From Dendrolimus kikuchii (lineage: Eukaryota > Arthropoda > Insecta > Lepidoptera > Lasiocampidae), in contig CM034394.1 of NCBI GenBank assembly GCA_019925095.2, positions 27,268,272 to 27,332,271 of the forward strand: a DNA stretch of 64,000 nucleotides, in the 5' to 3' direction. A program made the position numbers and the translations under genes. Shown here in pieces: positions 33,207 to 43,522 of the stretch. How positions within the stretch are numbered: position 1 is the stretch's first letter; the number at the start of each line of letters is the position of its first letter. A model generated the notes under the pieces. It was not told where the DNA came from. It worked only from the letters and a program-made list of their open reading frames with translations, and made no database searches.

Positions 33207-33920
33207 GGGTCTTCGCAGATGTCCGCTAGTTGCACCAAACTTGATGACACCGAGTGGGCACGCTGCTGTTTCACGCAAAATCTGCTTTTATGCTATTTTC
33301 CTCTACATGAGTGAGAGCTTTATTCAGGTGCCAAACAGACAAAACACTCTATATACATTAACAGTATAGGGGAAACCATTGAATGTGTTCAAAGCTGAAG
33401 TAGTAAATTTGTTTCTTAGCTAATTCCTATAATATTTATGCCCTCAATGGTTAATATTTGACATAAACTATATACAAAGTCAATTTTCTACCAATGATAA
33501 GATTAAAGAATGAATAGTAAGACACAGACATTAGAAACTTGGCATTTACAAGAATTCAAACATGCGAATGTATTAATGTGATAGTGGCTTCTATTATCAC
33601 GTCTTTGTGAGTTTCAGATTTGAAAAGATTTTCTACAACAAGAATGCATATAAGAATGTTCGAGACTTGAATAATTTTAGTGTGATAAACATTTCTAGTC
33701 TACACAAATAAAGTGGAGTAAATACTATATCACCTTATAATAGGTTCTTTCTCCATTTACAGTAACAGTAAGGAGTGTTCTCCCTCTTACAAACCAATGT
33801 AGTCCATTAAAGAGGTTTTAAAACAAAACACAGTTGTATCCCATCCTATATATGTATTATAATCTATTAATTTTGAAACATTTTTAGTATTGTGATAATA
33901 TGCTATAATTTTAAACCATA

Positions 33921-33956
33921 AATAAAAATTGTGTATGTACAATTCTGCCTTTTATT
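33921..33956. terminator. Convergent poly(A) signals
   Basis: Plus-strand AATAAA at 33921-33926 and minus-strand AATAAA (TTTATT at 33951-33956) are 25 bases apart. The minus signal would serve Tom5, about 225 bases after its stop; the plus signal suggests a plus-strand transcript ends here too. Confidence 0.4.
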
Positions 33957-34178
33957 TCACCCCACTTGTTTGCTGAAGAACTACATCCTAGGATGTCATC
34001 TAGCTTTTGTGTACAATAAAGAAGGAAAGGACTTCAATAGAATATTAGAAATAAAAAGAATTTTTAATCAACAACAAAAAAGTTATGAATAAAGCATTAA
34101 ATTTTAATTGAACTCCATTTTGACTGCAGTTCTATCTAGTTTGGTGAATTATTTCGTCTGACGTCCATCCAAGTCTTT

Positions 34179-34213
34179 TTACTGCAATCCACTGTGCTCC
34201 AATATCAACGGTG
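34179..34213 (-). CDS. Tom5: Tom5 exon 2
   Basis: Completes the Ala codon and encodes PLILEHSGLQ then TAA. The 585-base intron (34214-34798) shows nothing else recognisable. Confidence 0.82.
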
Positions 34214-34916
34214 CTGAAAAATAGAGAACAAATGCATCTGTGTAATGAAACTGTAAACATGGTAATTATCTACAACAACATTATAAGAAACACCAAAGAA
34301 TGTCTAACCTGGAAAAAAGTTGCATATTCTAATAACCACAGGGATTAAGAGATGTATTAGTATTTATGCTTGTACCCATGGTTGTTTGCAAATGTTTCAC
34401 CACATCAATACCAGAACGTACTATGGGAAGATAAGTAAGAAAATCAGGCTGGGGTATAGTTATAGGGCACATTTATTTATCATGAACAGATCCGAACTTT
34501 TTAAATATAGGTTAAAAGGCTAAGACCTTAGCCATCGTGGTAATTTTTTTTATAACCACCCAAAGTTTTACATCTCAACTAATAAATAAATGTGATCTAT
34601 AACTAGTGATAAATGAACTTATTTAAAATTATTAAAAAAGATATTGAACATTTAAAAAATTTCAGCAAGATAACCTAGCAAACCCAGGTGTAGAATTAAA
34701 TAATAATTTATACTTTACTCTATATAATATGAAGAAAACAAAAGATATATGAAATCAAAATAAGACGGCTAGGTCGGAGGTGCGTATTATTTTATTACCT
34801 ATTCTGATTGCAGCACACAGTACACCAAATGTGATTAGGCTGTTAATGGTATTTTCTCTCGCCTGTCGCTTTTCTTCCATGGGATCAACCCTCTCTCCGT
34901 AAGGAATGCGAAACAT
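34179..34916 (-). CDS. Tom5: Tom5, small subunit of the mitochondrial TOM complex
   Basis: Tail-anchored 50-residue protein of the outer-membrane translocase, which helps pass precursors to the Tom40 pore. Two exons, 34916-34799 and 34213-34179, join at a phase-1 Gly/Ala codon (donor ATAG|GTAATA, acceptor TTTTTCAG|CA). It starts MFRIPYGERVDPMEEKRQ and ends AAIRIAPLILEHSGLQ. Human TOMM5 (51 residues) has the same MFRI start, DPEE-K/R charged helix and LLRVTPFIL membrane segment, so length, order and composition agree. Too short to be found by ORF length. Confidence 0.85.
34799..34916 (-). CDS. Tom5: Tom5 exon 1
   Basis: From ATG at 34916 (context GCCATGT) to the donor at 34798. It encodes 39 codons plus one base: the cytosolic charged helix and most of the membrane helix. 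Confidence 0.85.
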
Positions 34917-35337
34917 GGCTATTTCGTTTATTTTATCTTGTTCTGTAACTATAATTTTATTGAGTTTATATCACAGAACACTAATACTCTCTTATAACTT
35001 GTCAAATTGTCAATAAAATAAACAAAAAGTATGGCACTGGCAAGTTGACAGTGTTGCCAGATAGCAATTATAAAATTCATAATTATATAGAAATACCAAT
35101 ACCTATTAAAAATTTCCAAATCAACTTGTGTACCTATATAAGTCAGTTTTTAATAATCACCAAATAAAAATCCCGATTTCACACTCAAGAATGTCAATAG
35201 AACGTAACTTTGCATGAAATCAAGAAAACTGAAAGCCAATAACAATTAATTTATTTAGTTGTTAATAAATTTTTTTTTTTGTGCATTATATTATATGCTA
35301 GGGTACCTAACCTACTTAGGGTACGAAGTGATTCGTC
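34917..35337. other. Tom5 upstream region
   Basis: AT-rich; presumably contains the Tom5 promoter, but no clear initiator is visible. Confidence 0.35.
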
Positions 35338-35395
35338 CTTGTAATGGGTAATTCATCATATCATTCCGTGATAGTAAATAAAGCTCCTGTACAAG
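35338..35395. repeat. Fragment of the 100-348 foldback family
   Basis: TTCATCATATCATTCCGTGAT followed by AAATAAAGCTCC is the reverse complement of the outer right arm at 302-345. Confidence 0.65.
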
Positions 35396-36019
35396 ATTAC
35401 AAATAAAATGCGTGTTTCAGTACAAAATATTTATTCTATACCGAACCGAGAGCAACCCTACGAATCCAGGGTCCGCCAAACAACAACTAATATAAATAAA
35501 ACGTTTGCATGATTCAATTTCGTACAGCGCCATCTAGTTTGATAGAAAGAAACTTATATACAATATAAGAAACTAAGGTATAATGAAAGTATTTTTTTTC
35601 TAAAAAGACTTCTTTACTTTATTACTGCAAACCATATTGTTCGTTTGCATTCGCAAATCGCATTAGACTTGTGGATGCGTCCATTTAAATCTAGAAATTT
35701 AGAACACCTACACAGATGAAGTCCCATTCGGGAAGTTCATAATGGTGTAACAGACATAAAAAAACAAAATGGATAAAGTATCAAGAACGTTCGCGATTCA
35801 CCATAATATAGAGAATACTATCTGTGTTGTTATATGAACGACTGTGGTGATCTCCTTTTTGTCACGACGTTCTTGAAGTATTATACATACTTGGCTTTCA
35901 AATTTGCCGAATAAGGGCATTTGTTCAAAGAACAAAGAAATCGGCCTAATACATGACCACGCTCTTCACGCACGTTGAAGCATATAAGCAACGAACGCGA
36001 AGCGAAACGACGTCATTTA
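35396..36019. other. Nothing recognised
   Basis: AT-rich unique sequence. Confidence 0.35.
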
Positions 36020-36165
36020 TCGCGATAAAAAATATCCTAAGTTACGCCCCGGGATATAAGCTCTATGTTGAATTTCATTTAAAACCGTTCAGTAGTTTTC
36101 ACGTAATGCTCTAACAGACAGACAAACAAAAATTCTAAAAATTGTATTTTCCGTATTTTTTTGCA
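36020..36165 (+). repeat. Dispersed repeat family H, copy 1
   Basis: Shares ATCCTAAGTTA(C/T)GCCCCGGGATAT, AGTA(G/C)TTTTCACG and an ACAGACAGAC...AATTGTATTTTC end with 52385-52565. Confidence 0.55.
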
Positions 36166-36385
36166 CATTTTTAAACCCATTGTACAAAATTTAGGCCCAT
36201 GGGGACCAAGTGCCCACAAATTAATTCAAAATATTAAAAAATGCCTGGTCGATACAACAGGAGACCGGAAGGCTGGAGCTCACTTCGCTCAAAGAATTAG
36301 CCTCTGTATCCAGCGAGGTAATGCTGCCAGCCGTCTAGGTACAATGCCCAGCGACAGTGGTCTGGTGGGGCCGGACGAGTTTTAA
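36166..36385 (+). pseudogene. Retroelement-derived C-terminal domain fragment, copy 1
   Basis: Encodes QNLGPWGPSAHKLI, KAGAHFAQRISL and [15 protein letters not shown], a module found at the end of some non-LTR retrotransposon polyproteins. A second, frameshifted copy is at 57425-57615 on the other strand. The open frame here stops at 36385. Confidence 0.55.
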
Positions 36386-36734
36386 TATAGGTTTTTATTT
36401 TAATTTTAGTTTTTTACTATTGTATATATATATTAAAGTTAGTTTTATTTATAGGATATTTTAGTTTTTAACTTGAATAATAATAATAATAATAGGGATA
36501 TATAATAAAATAAATTGTACGAACTCGAACCGTTTACATATTTATTACAGTATAGATAGATTAACTTACTTTACAAAAATCTCAGATTTAAAATGCACTA
36601 AATCTAACGACAAATTCGCTAACGTGGTAACACCACTACTGGTAAATTTAGTTTCTTTTTTTACAAACGACTTTGCATGGTTTATCTATCTAGCTACTAA
36701 CATTCAGAATATTCGCTTATTTATTTACAAATTA

Positions 36735-36950
36735 GCGGTTCCGGTAAAATAAAAAATTAGGACTCGTTCTAGTGCCCCCTAGTGGTTCCAATTCTGGATC
36801 TAAACCATCAGGGGACCCACTCGAGCATCCCAGCGCCACCTACCTGTTCTAATTGTGGATCTAAGTAAGCTATGGGGTGGTGGGTCCCACCCACTCACAC
36901 ACAAAAAAATTCATTAAAATCGGTGTCGTTTTCATTTTTATTTATATAGA
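36735..36950 (-). mobile_element. Family C Helitron-like element
   Basis: On the minus strand it starts TCTATATAAATAAAAATGAA at 36950 and carries the family body (AGCGCCACCTACC..., GATCTAAACCATCAGGGGACC inverted). The 3' end near 36735 is worn. An ATA microsatellite precedes it at about 36478-36495; 36951-37238 shows nothing recognisable. Confidence 0.5.
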
Positions 36951-37238
36951 TTGTGATCAATACTTAAATTCCTACAAATTCATAAATATTAGTTTTCTTA
37001 CCTTTTACATATCTCTGCAGTTTTTGTATTATAACAGGCTGTAGGTAAAAGCCCAGACTAGCGAAATCGAGAACCGACGCCAAATAACGGATTTTTGAGG
37101 CACATTGTAGTCATCATTCTAATTTTCTACAAAAAATATATCATGAAGATGGAACACGCACAAGAATAGAAAGGACATCAAAACGGAAATGAAGCAAGAT
37201 AACGTCATGTTATTGGTATCATTTAATTCAAATGCATT

Positions 37239-37244
37239 TTTATT
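37239..37244 (-). terminator. Candidate Hip14 poly(A) signal
   Basis: TTTATT on the plus strand is AATAAA on the minus strand, about 315 bases after the Hip14 stop. Confidence 0.45.
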
Positions 37245-37558
37245 TTAATATTACAGATTTGTTTTTGTTGTCTATACAAGTTATAAATTAATTACTAAAT
37301 AAATAAATACTCGTCGATTGGGGGAACGCACCACGCAGTTGGCCAGTGGGGGGGAGGGGGGGAGCCTCTTTGCAGCCGTCATCCCGCTCGAATGCCATAC
37401 ATCTCTGGAAATGTGGCTTCATCATTAAAACTAATCATTCGTTTGTGATACAAAATAATACTTTAAATTCACACCAAATATACAGACACCGCTCGATCGG
37501 CGGGAGAAGGAGGGGAAGTCGGAGAGAATTATGTACATGTGGTGATTGGCGTCCGCGT

Positions 37559-38425
37559 TCATACGTAGTGGTGGGGGTGGCGCGGCAGCATGGGCTGCGT
37601 GTCGGGCGCGTCGGAGGCGTCGAGGGCGTCGAGGGCGTCGCGCGCGTCGGCGGCGTCGGGCGCCGCGGGGGCGTCGTCGTCGAGGCCGGCGCGCGCCCAG
37701 TCGCGCGCCCGCGGCTGCAGCAGCCCGCACAGGCTGCACCCGAAGAAGTCGACGCAATTCCGGAGGGGGCCGCGCGTGAACGGCGAGCGCCCGTTCCGGG
37801 CCTGGAAGTGCCGGTAGCGGCCGCGGTTCAGCTGCTCGTTGGTGGTCATTCCGAGGCATACGACCAGGTACAGCTGGCAGCACGTGAGCACCGTCACCCA
37901 GAACAAGTGGAAGGAAGCGTTGAGCGCCACCCAGACCACCCACGCGTTGCACGCGGCCCAGCCGAGAGCGGCGTCGAAGGCGGTCGCGTCGGAGGCCGCC
38001 GGGCACTCCTCGGCTAGGTACCGCACGCAGCCCCATAGCATCCAGGCGCACATGAGCAGCAGCGAGGCGAGGAAGCCGACGAAGTGGCGGTGGTTGTTGG
38101 CGCCGATGCAATTGCCCACCCACGGGCAGTGGTGGTCGAAGCGCGCCACACAGCGGTTGCACACGGAGCAGTGCTTGGAGCGCAGCGGCCGCCGCACCAG
38201 GCACGCCGAGCAGAAGCGCGCCGGCTCGAAGCCGCCGCCGCCCTCCGATAGCTCCACGATGGTGCGCAGCTTGTCGGCGCGCGAGGCCGCGATCACGCCG
38301 GGGTCGCTGCGCCACGAGCGCAGGAACGTGTGCCACAGCGCCAGCGAGCACAGCACGAACGCCGCCGTCGCCGCCGCGCCCACCACGCCCGCCACGAACA
38401 CCACCCACGTTATGTAGAACCAGGC
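37559..38425 (-). CDS. Hip14: Hip14 exon 3 (DHHC domain and C-terminus)
   Basis: Acceptor CCCTCCGCAG|GCC. It encodes AWFYITWVVF, SDPGVIAA, TIVELSEGG, the cysteine-rich domain with FDHHCPWVGNC and IGANNHRHF, CLGMTTNEQLNRGRY, and a final Asp/Ala-rich tail ending HPHHYV then TGA. The sequence is very GC-rich, unlike the AT-rich exon 2. Confidence 0.94.
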   Translation of the reverse strand, partial: AWFYITWVVFVAGVVGAAATAAFVLCSLALWHTFLRSWRSDPGVIAASRADKLRTIVELSEGGGGFEPARFCSACLVRRPLRSKHCSVCNRCVARFDHHCPWVGNCIGANNHRHFVGFLASLLLMCAWMLWGCVRYLAEECPAASDATAFDAALGWAACNAWVVWVALNASFHLFWVTVLTCCQLYLVVCLGMTTNEQLNRGRYRHFQARNGRSPFTRGPLRNCVDFFGCSLCGLLQPRARDWARAGLDDDAPAAPDAADARDALDALDASDAPDTQPMLPRHPHHYV

Positions 38426-41400
38426 CTGCGGAGGGACGGGGCACATCAGCATGACGACCTACAGTCGCTGGGCCTCTCTCTCAATCGATGCTTACACCAC
38501 ACCACATATCGTGAGATTATGGCAGTCTTATGTAAGGGCCAAGGACCACTCCTAGTGACACCATTAGGCTATGAAGTCTTTAAACAAGTGCCATGTGCAC
38601 ATGGAGGATTTTTCTAATATACTGCATATACGCAGTGGATGTAACCTGGAAGACAAAAAGCTTGGAGTGGAGACGGACTTCTCATACTGTATCATCCAAG
38701 AAAAAGAATGAGCTAAATAATTATATAAATGATTGGGATCCGTGTAATGGGAATAAAAGAATGAGGAGACCTGAAGGAAGATGGATCATAACATTGGATT
38801 AGGTTGGCCATAGATATGGAATATGACAGAGTAGTCTGGAAAAAGCCTATGTCAATGGGGTATTCTGGCTACTGTTGATGTAAATGATGTTGAAAAAAAT
38901 ACTTTGTCCCTTGTTTTACACCAGAGGTTTCCCCATGGCTGCACCACGTGAAAAATCCTGGGTAGTGGCTCTATGTTACTCACATAAAAACTTAATTAGG
39001 TTTTCTTATATATATCAAACCTTTTTAGAACTTCAATATTTCATAGCCTGCAAATTGACTGCATTTTCACATTAAACAGTATAAAGCAAGGGTCATCATA
39101 AAATATAATGCTTAATGACATAAAAGTGTAACAAAAAGTAAATATATGTGGTCTTCTTAAGAGTTACCACTATTTAGTTTATTTTTTATTTAAAATATAA
39201 GTCAACTTGCTGAGGAGGAGGAGAGGTCCTGGCTCTGCAGCACATTTGCTTTAAAAATTAAAGGACATGAGCACTATGTCAGCTGTACTTTAACAATTCA
39301 GGAAGTAACAATGGAATTAGCCTGAGCTAGTTCATATTTGTCCAGGGCTATTCCACAGCTCAGTCTGCAACATCTAAGATTAATAATACAATTAGTACAC
39401 TCACTAGACATTACCAGATATATCAAAAATACAAGTCACACAAACAAAGCATGCCTAGAGCAGAAGAAATCAGCTCATATCCTGTCCATTCAGTTTTGTA
39501 TCATTTTGCAGAAACATGCAGAAATGTTGACGTACAGTAGGGTTAGAATTACTTGTTGCATTTTATCACCATTAAAACTTCAGGAAGTATTTTATCAAAT
39601 ATTTCATAAATGAAAAGCAATTCTATATGTCCAGGGGTGCAATCTTAAATGTCGCCTGATAACGCACCACGCACCGGTCACCCTGCAAAACAGGTGGGCG
39701 ATAGTCGCCCTGACGTTTCATCCACAGTTCACCTGTAATCTTTTTGCAGTTTTATAGGTTACATTATAAATAATTACATATTTTTTGTAATATTTTGTGT
39801 AAGTATATCAGGAAAAATAAAATTAATTGTAAATATTATACTTATTGTAACATTCCTAACTCCCCAATAGCAATTTTACAAATATTATGTTTTATTATGA
39901 GGTAGAGCGCCATTTTTAAACATCGGATGACAGACGTTGCTCGCTGTGGGGTGATCATCTGTTGCCTGGTGACATTTAAGAACGCAGCCCAGGTGTAGTA
40001 ATATTAACCTGTGCTAGCAACTTCTGACAACCACCATTATTTTGTAACAGAAATGTACTCTCTGTTCTATTGTAAACAACAACTCTGTGTTATCTATAGC
40101 ATTAGCAAATTAAAAAAGCTATCTGTAAAATGGCAAAGTTTTAAGAATAGTAAACAAAAAAATCTATTTTATTAATTGTAAACAGAAATTAATCTAAACT
40201 CATCACATATCAATGCAGCTATGCAATGAACATTAACTATGTATGATAATTTACAAGATATTAGTGCTATTATTGCTATTTTACAGTGCACCAATGGATG
40301 TCTTGGATTTAATATATGGATAATTAACTATTTGTTGTACACATAGGCATAGACAAGCAGAAGTGGAAAAATAGATCAGTAATTTTGATTATTTTAATAT
40401 GTAAAGAATAAAGTTACAATTTTAATTAGGCCCAATGTGTAATGAGGCTCAGAGAGATTTGTCAGTACAAAATAATAACTTGACAATTTTTATTTTTATT
40501 GCACAAGTTCAGCAAACGGGCAGACTGCCCATCTGACTGAAAGTGGTTACCATCGCCTATGGACATTTGTGACACCAAAGGTGCTACAAATGCGCCGCTG
40601 CTCTCTTAAGGGATACTGGAACCTAGCCACTAATGCTGGAACACAACTCAAGGTTGTTATGGCGGCAAACTCTAGACCAAATGTGGTAGCCATCCGGACG
40701 GGCCAATACCCTACCACCTGGCTGTGGGTGGTTTTGTCAACCCTTACGAAAGGCTGCCCGGCCAAAAGAAATTGTGAGTGCAGCACAATACCAATTATGG
40801 CTTACCTTAGTGGCCAGATACACACTCAAAGGAAATATGTTCTTGAGCTCATCATCAAACAGCAAATTGCTGACAAAGTGCAGGAATGTGTAGAAGCAAA
40901 CAAGCAGGAAAATCTTGATCAGGTACAATGTATCCATCTCCAGCACCAGCCCCGTCAGGTAGAAGGCCACAAATGGCATCACTACTACACACCAAAATCT
41001 GAATTTCTGTAAACAATTGTGATATTAGCATTGTAAATGCACACAATATATGTGTAATGACTACACACCATTGAATGAGGAAGTGTCACTTGCCTTGTCA
41101 TATGTTAGTCTTCTGAAAATATTTCTGCGGTTGTTTGACAGTGAATGCTCCCTTATTTTGTCTGACACTTTAGAACTGACCCAAAGTGAGTCCGCCCCAT
41201 TCTGTAGCATGGTTAAGGGAGTGACACCTCTCAGGTTGGGCACATCCAGGCTCGCTTCACCATACAATACCAAAGTAGAGATAGCTGTGGCGTTGCGCGC
41301 TAGAATTGCCCAGTGCAACGCCGTGTTGCCGTGCGCCCGATCAGCGAGCCGCGTGGACGCACCCAGAGTGAGCAGCAGCCGGAGTGGGTCCACAGCGGAC

Positions 41401-41948
41401 ACCTTCCAGGCAGCCCACATGAGCGGCGTCATACCACCGGCGTCGGGGGCATCCGGTGAAACGCCCCGCGCTACCAGATACGCCACGACAGCTGTGTGGC
41501 CGAACTGCGCAGCTAGGTGCAGGGAAGCGCAACCCTCTGCATCGCGGATCGATGGGTCGGCACCGGCGCGCATTAGCAGAACGGTAGCCTCCAGGTGGCC
41601 CTGCCGCGTCGCCCAATGCAACGGAGTAGATTGTAGTTCTCCTCCGATTGCGTCGACACGGGCGCCCTTGCTCAGTAGGTATTGGATGATCTCGCGCCGG
41701 TTGTTGATCGCCGCCCAGTGCAGCAGCGTCACTGTCTCATGGTCGGGTTGGTTCACATCCCAGCCGGCTTCGACAAGCTCTTTAACGCGACCGAAGGCGC
41801 CGTATTGTGTGGCCTTCACTATGTCAAACCCGCTGTAGTCCCTTTCGGCCGGCACTGGTGGAGGTTCGCGGTGTGCTGGTCCATCGCCCTCCGTCTGCGC
41901 TTTGCCGCACTGACCGCTCGCGGCGGCTCCACATGTGCTATCATACAT
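37559..41948 (-). CDS. Hip14: Hip14 / ZDHHC17-type ankyrin palmitoyltransferase
   Basis: Multi-pass Golgi/vesicle enzyme that attaches palmitate to cysteines of neuronal and secretory proteins (SNAP25 and cysteine string protein in other animals). Exons 41948-41094, 41006-40806 and 38425-37559 join in phase 0 to 640 residues (human 632). Ankyrin repeats span about 40-255 (TLLHWAAINNR, STPLHWATRQGHL, GMTPLMWAAW). Transmembrane helices lie at about 290-350 and 355-385. The cysteine-rich domain spans about 420-475 with C-x2-C and catalytic DHHC (449-452, Cys452), followed by two helices and a TTNE motif. The C-terminal Asp/Ala repeat tail is unusual. Intron 1 has a GC-AG boundary. Confidence 0.96.
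38640..38870 (+). pseudogene. Degenerate LINE RT C-terminal fragment
   Basis: Broken frame with WRRTSHTV, RMRRPEGRWIITLD and then (shifted) SLEKAYVNGV-like text, resembling the GRPxxRW...W..LEEAYVQQW C-terminus of several LINE families. It lies in Hip14 intron 2, antisense to the gene. Confidence 0.5.
39631..39993. mobile_element. hAT-like MITE in Hip14 intron
   Basis: The left end CCAGGGGTGCAATCTTAAAT is inverted at the right end (ATTTAAGAACGCAGCCCAGG) with mismatches. A second inverted pair lies inside. A CAGGG(G/C)TG terminus is typical of hAT elements. It has no transposase. A clean 8-bp duplication is not evident. The surrounding intron (38871-39630, 39994-40485) shows nothing else. Confidence 0.5.
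40486..40780 (-). mobile_element. Family F retroelement 3' end
   Basis: Antisense family F unit with T-rich tail at 40486-40500, ending about 25 bases from the Hip14 exon 2 donor (the donor GT is at 40804-40805). It is more diverged than the copies at 20.3 and 44.7 kb. Confidence 0.7.
40806..41006 (-). CDS. Hip14: Hip14 exon 2 (first membrane helices)
   Basis: Acceptor TTGTTTACAG|AAA, donor ACTAAG|GTAAGC, 67 codons. It encodes KFRFWCVVVMPFVAFYLTG and ends FPLSVYLATK, matching human LPLGIYLATK. Confidence 0.92.
41094..41948 (-). CDS. Hip14: Hip14 exon 1 (ankyrin repeats)
   Basis: ATG at 41948 in a CAATG context; 285 codons ending YDK. The donor is AAG|GCAAGT, a GC donor with otherwise perfect complementarity to U1. 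The downstream reading frame continues only 10 codons, and the homologous DK(E/K)FR junction confirms the splice. Confidence 0.93.
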
Positions 41949-42240
41949 TGTTTCACAAATAACTTCTCGTATCGTGCCTCATTATTGAAAGTTTACAATT
42001 ATTAAAATTGTCTTTGTTTATCAATGAAAACTACTTTACTACCCTACCATTTACTACTTTGTATTTTTTTTACTTTTCGATGAAAAATCGAATTTCTATC
42101 AAAGTCAAACCAAGTTAAAAATGTCAACAGCTGTCAATGAACTGTTTATTGTAGTTCTTTTTCTTATATAAATCTGTCGTCGCATAGTTTATGAGTCTAG
42201 CCAAACTAATTAAAAACAATTTTTCTTAAGTATATAACTA

Positions 42241-42360
42241 ATATTACTATAAAAAAAAAACAAAACCGATTTCAAACCAAAATGCAAAAATGATTATTTA
42301 ACCGACTTCTTTCAACAATATCTTAAGGTCGGTGCCAAGTAAAACATTAAAACAGCAACA
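42241..42360. repeat. CCGACTTC-type repeat fragment
   Basis: Carries TTTAACCGACTTCTTTCAAC and TTAAGGTCGGTGCCAAGT, the same words as the 4.1-kb foldback arms, but only one arm. 41949-42240 is the Hip14 upstream region with no clear promoter motif. Confidence 0.55.
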
Positions 42361-42419
42361 AACGTTACTAAAAAGTTTAAAAAAATACTTTTTAATTACG
42401 TAAATACTTGAATAGTTTT

Positions 42420-42713
42420 AGAAATAATATATTCGCCACAAAGGCAGACAAAAAAATCTTAGTCCATACAGCCAATTCTAATGTATAAGTACTCGCAGTT
42501 GTATTTTATGCTACAACTGACGTCATTCAATGGAGTTCTTGTGAAAACTCGACAGGCCACATTTGACTATACAGTTCACATTTCTAGTAAAAACACATAA
42601 TTACTACTCATAAACTATCAATATTCTAATTATTGTTCATTTTAAATTAATTTTACACATTTTTATAAAATTAAACTGAACAACACAAAGTTTTTTTTCA
42701 GTCCCGCTAAAAA
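42420..42713 (+). repeat. Dispersed repeat family G, copy 3
   Basis: Nearly full-length relative of 4471-4770: CGCCACAAAGGCAG, CAATGGAGTTCTTGTGAAAA, TGACTATACAGTTCACATTT and the Gln-free noncoding end CAGTCCCGCTAAAAATTCC. Confidence 0.65.
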
Positions 42714-43451
42714 TTCCCCTAACAATTTAAACTAGCACGTCAAACCTGTCAGCCAGGACTTTCAGTATGTTGCTAGAGTAAGCTTGAACATTGCAGAGCA
42801 ACATAGCATTCTTTTTCTAAAAATTGTAATAATAATTATCTGTACATGGTGTTTAATAAACAGCTATTTGTGTTTGTTTTTTCCACTTTATCCAATCTAC
42901 GGCTTTTTAGAAGTTCACCCCAAAGGACATTTGCGAGTTCTATCTTACAACACTGCTTTACCGCTGACAAAAGTATGTCAGTGTCACTTTCAGAACTTTT
43001 AGATTAGTCAATGTCAGAGTCAGATTCATCCAAAGCGTTAATTTATAGAAGTACCTATTTTAATTTTCTTAAGTCCAACAAATTTGAATAATCTCTAATT
43101 TTGTAAATAGAGTTGTTAAATTTTTATTTTGTTCGATTTAAGGAGAGCTTGAATTAAACTAAAGCTCCTCTAAGTGTAAAAATAAACATCAAAGTTGCGC
43201 AATATGGCGATCATGTCTCAGCTGCTCGGATTGTTTAGTAAAATTTTCAATGATAGGGTTTTGTGACTCGACACGCTCTAGTTAGCAAAGCACTGTTGTG
43301 TTGGAGTAGTTGAAAGTGGTCGAAAGAATACAGTGAATGTAATCTGTCGATTATCTGTAATGCATGTAAAGTGAGAGATTAATCGTGTATGTTTTGCGGT
43401 TGCGGGCATAAATAGAAGTTCGGGCGATCGCTCTGACCTTGTTTGCCGTGA
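42714..43451. other. Nothing firmly recognised
   Basis: AT-rich; a TATA-like CATAAATAG at about 43408 precedes the candidate exon below. Confidence 0.3.
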
Positions 43452-43522
43452 GAGGGAAGACAATCCGTCAAGCTGGAGCGATTACCGGAGTACCTGCGCG
43501 ACACCGTCGACTGGTTCATGGG
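43452..43522 (+). CDS. Candidate internal or first coding exon, unidentified
   Basis: An open segment reading SVKLERLPEYLRDTVDWFMG ends at a perfect donor, ATGGG|GTAAGT (43523). The local base composition rises and the peptide looks like real protein, but I do not recognise it. The left boundary is uncertain: an acceptor-like CTGAC...GAGAG lies just upstream, or this may be a first exon with a non-ATG-containing start. No partner exon was identified. Confidence 0.35.

Noticed and set aside
37431..38444. 337-codon ORF in another frame over Hip14 exon 3
   Set aside because: The frame 37559-38425 encodes the DHHC enzyme; the longer ORF is a GC-driven shadow rich in Arg and Gly.
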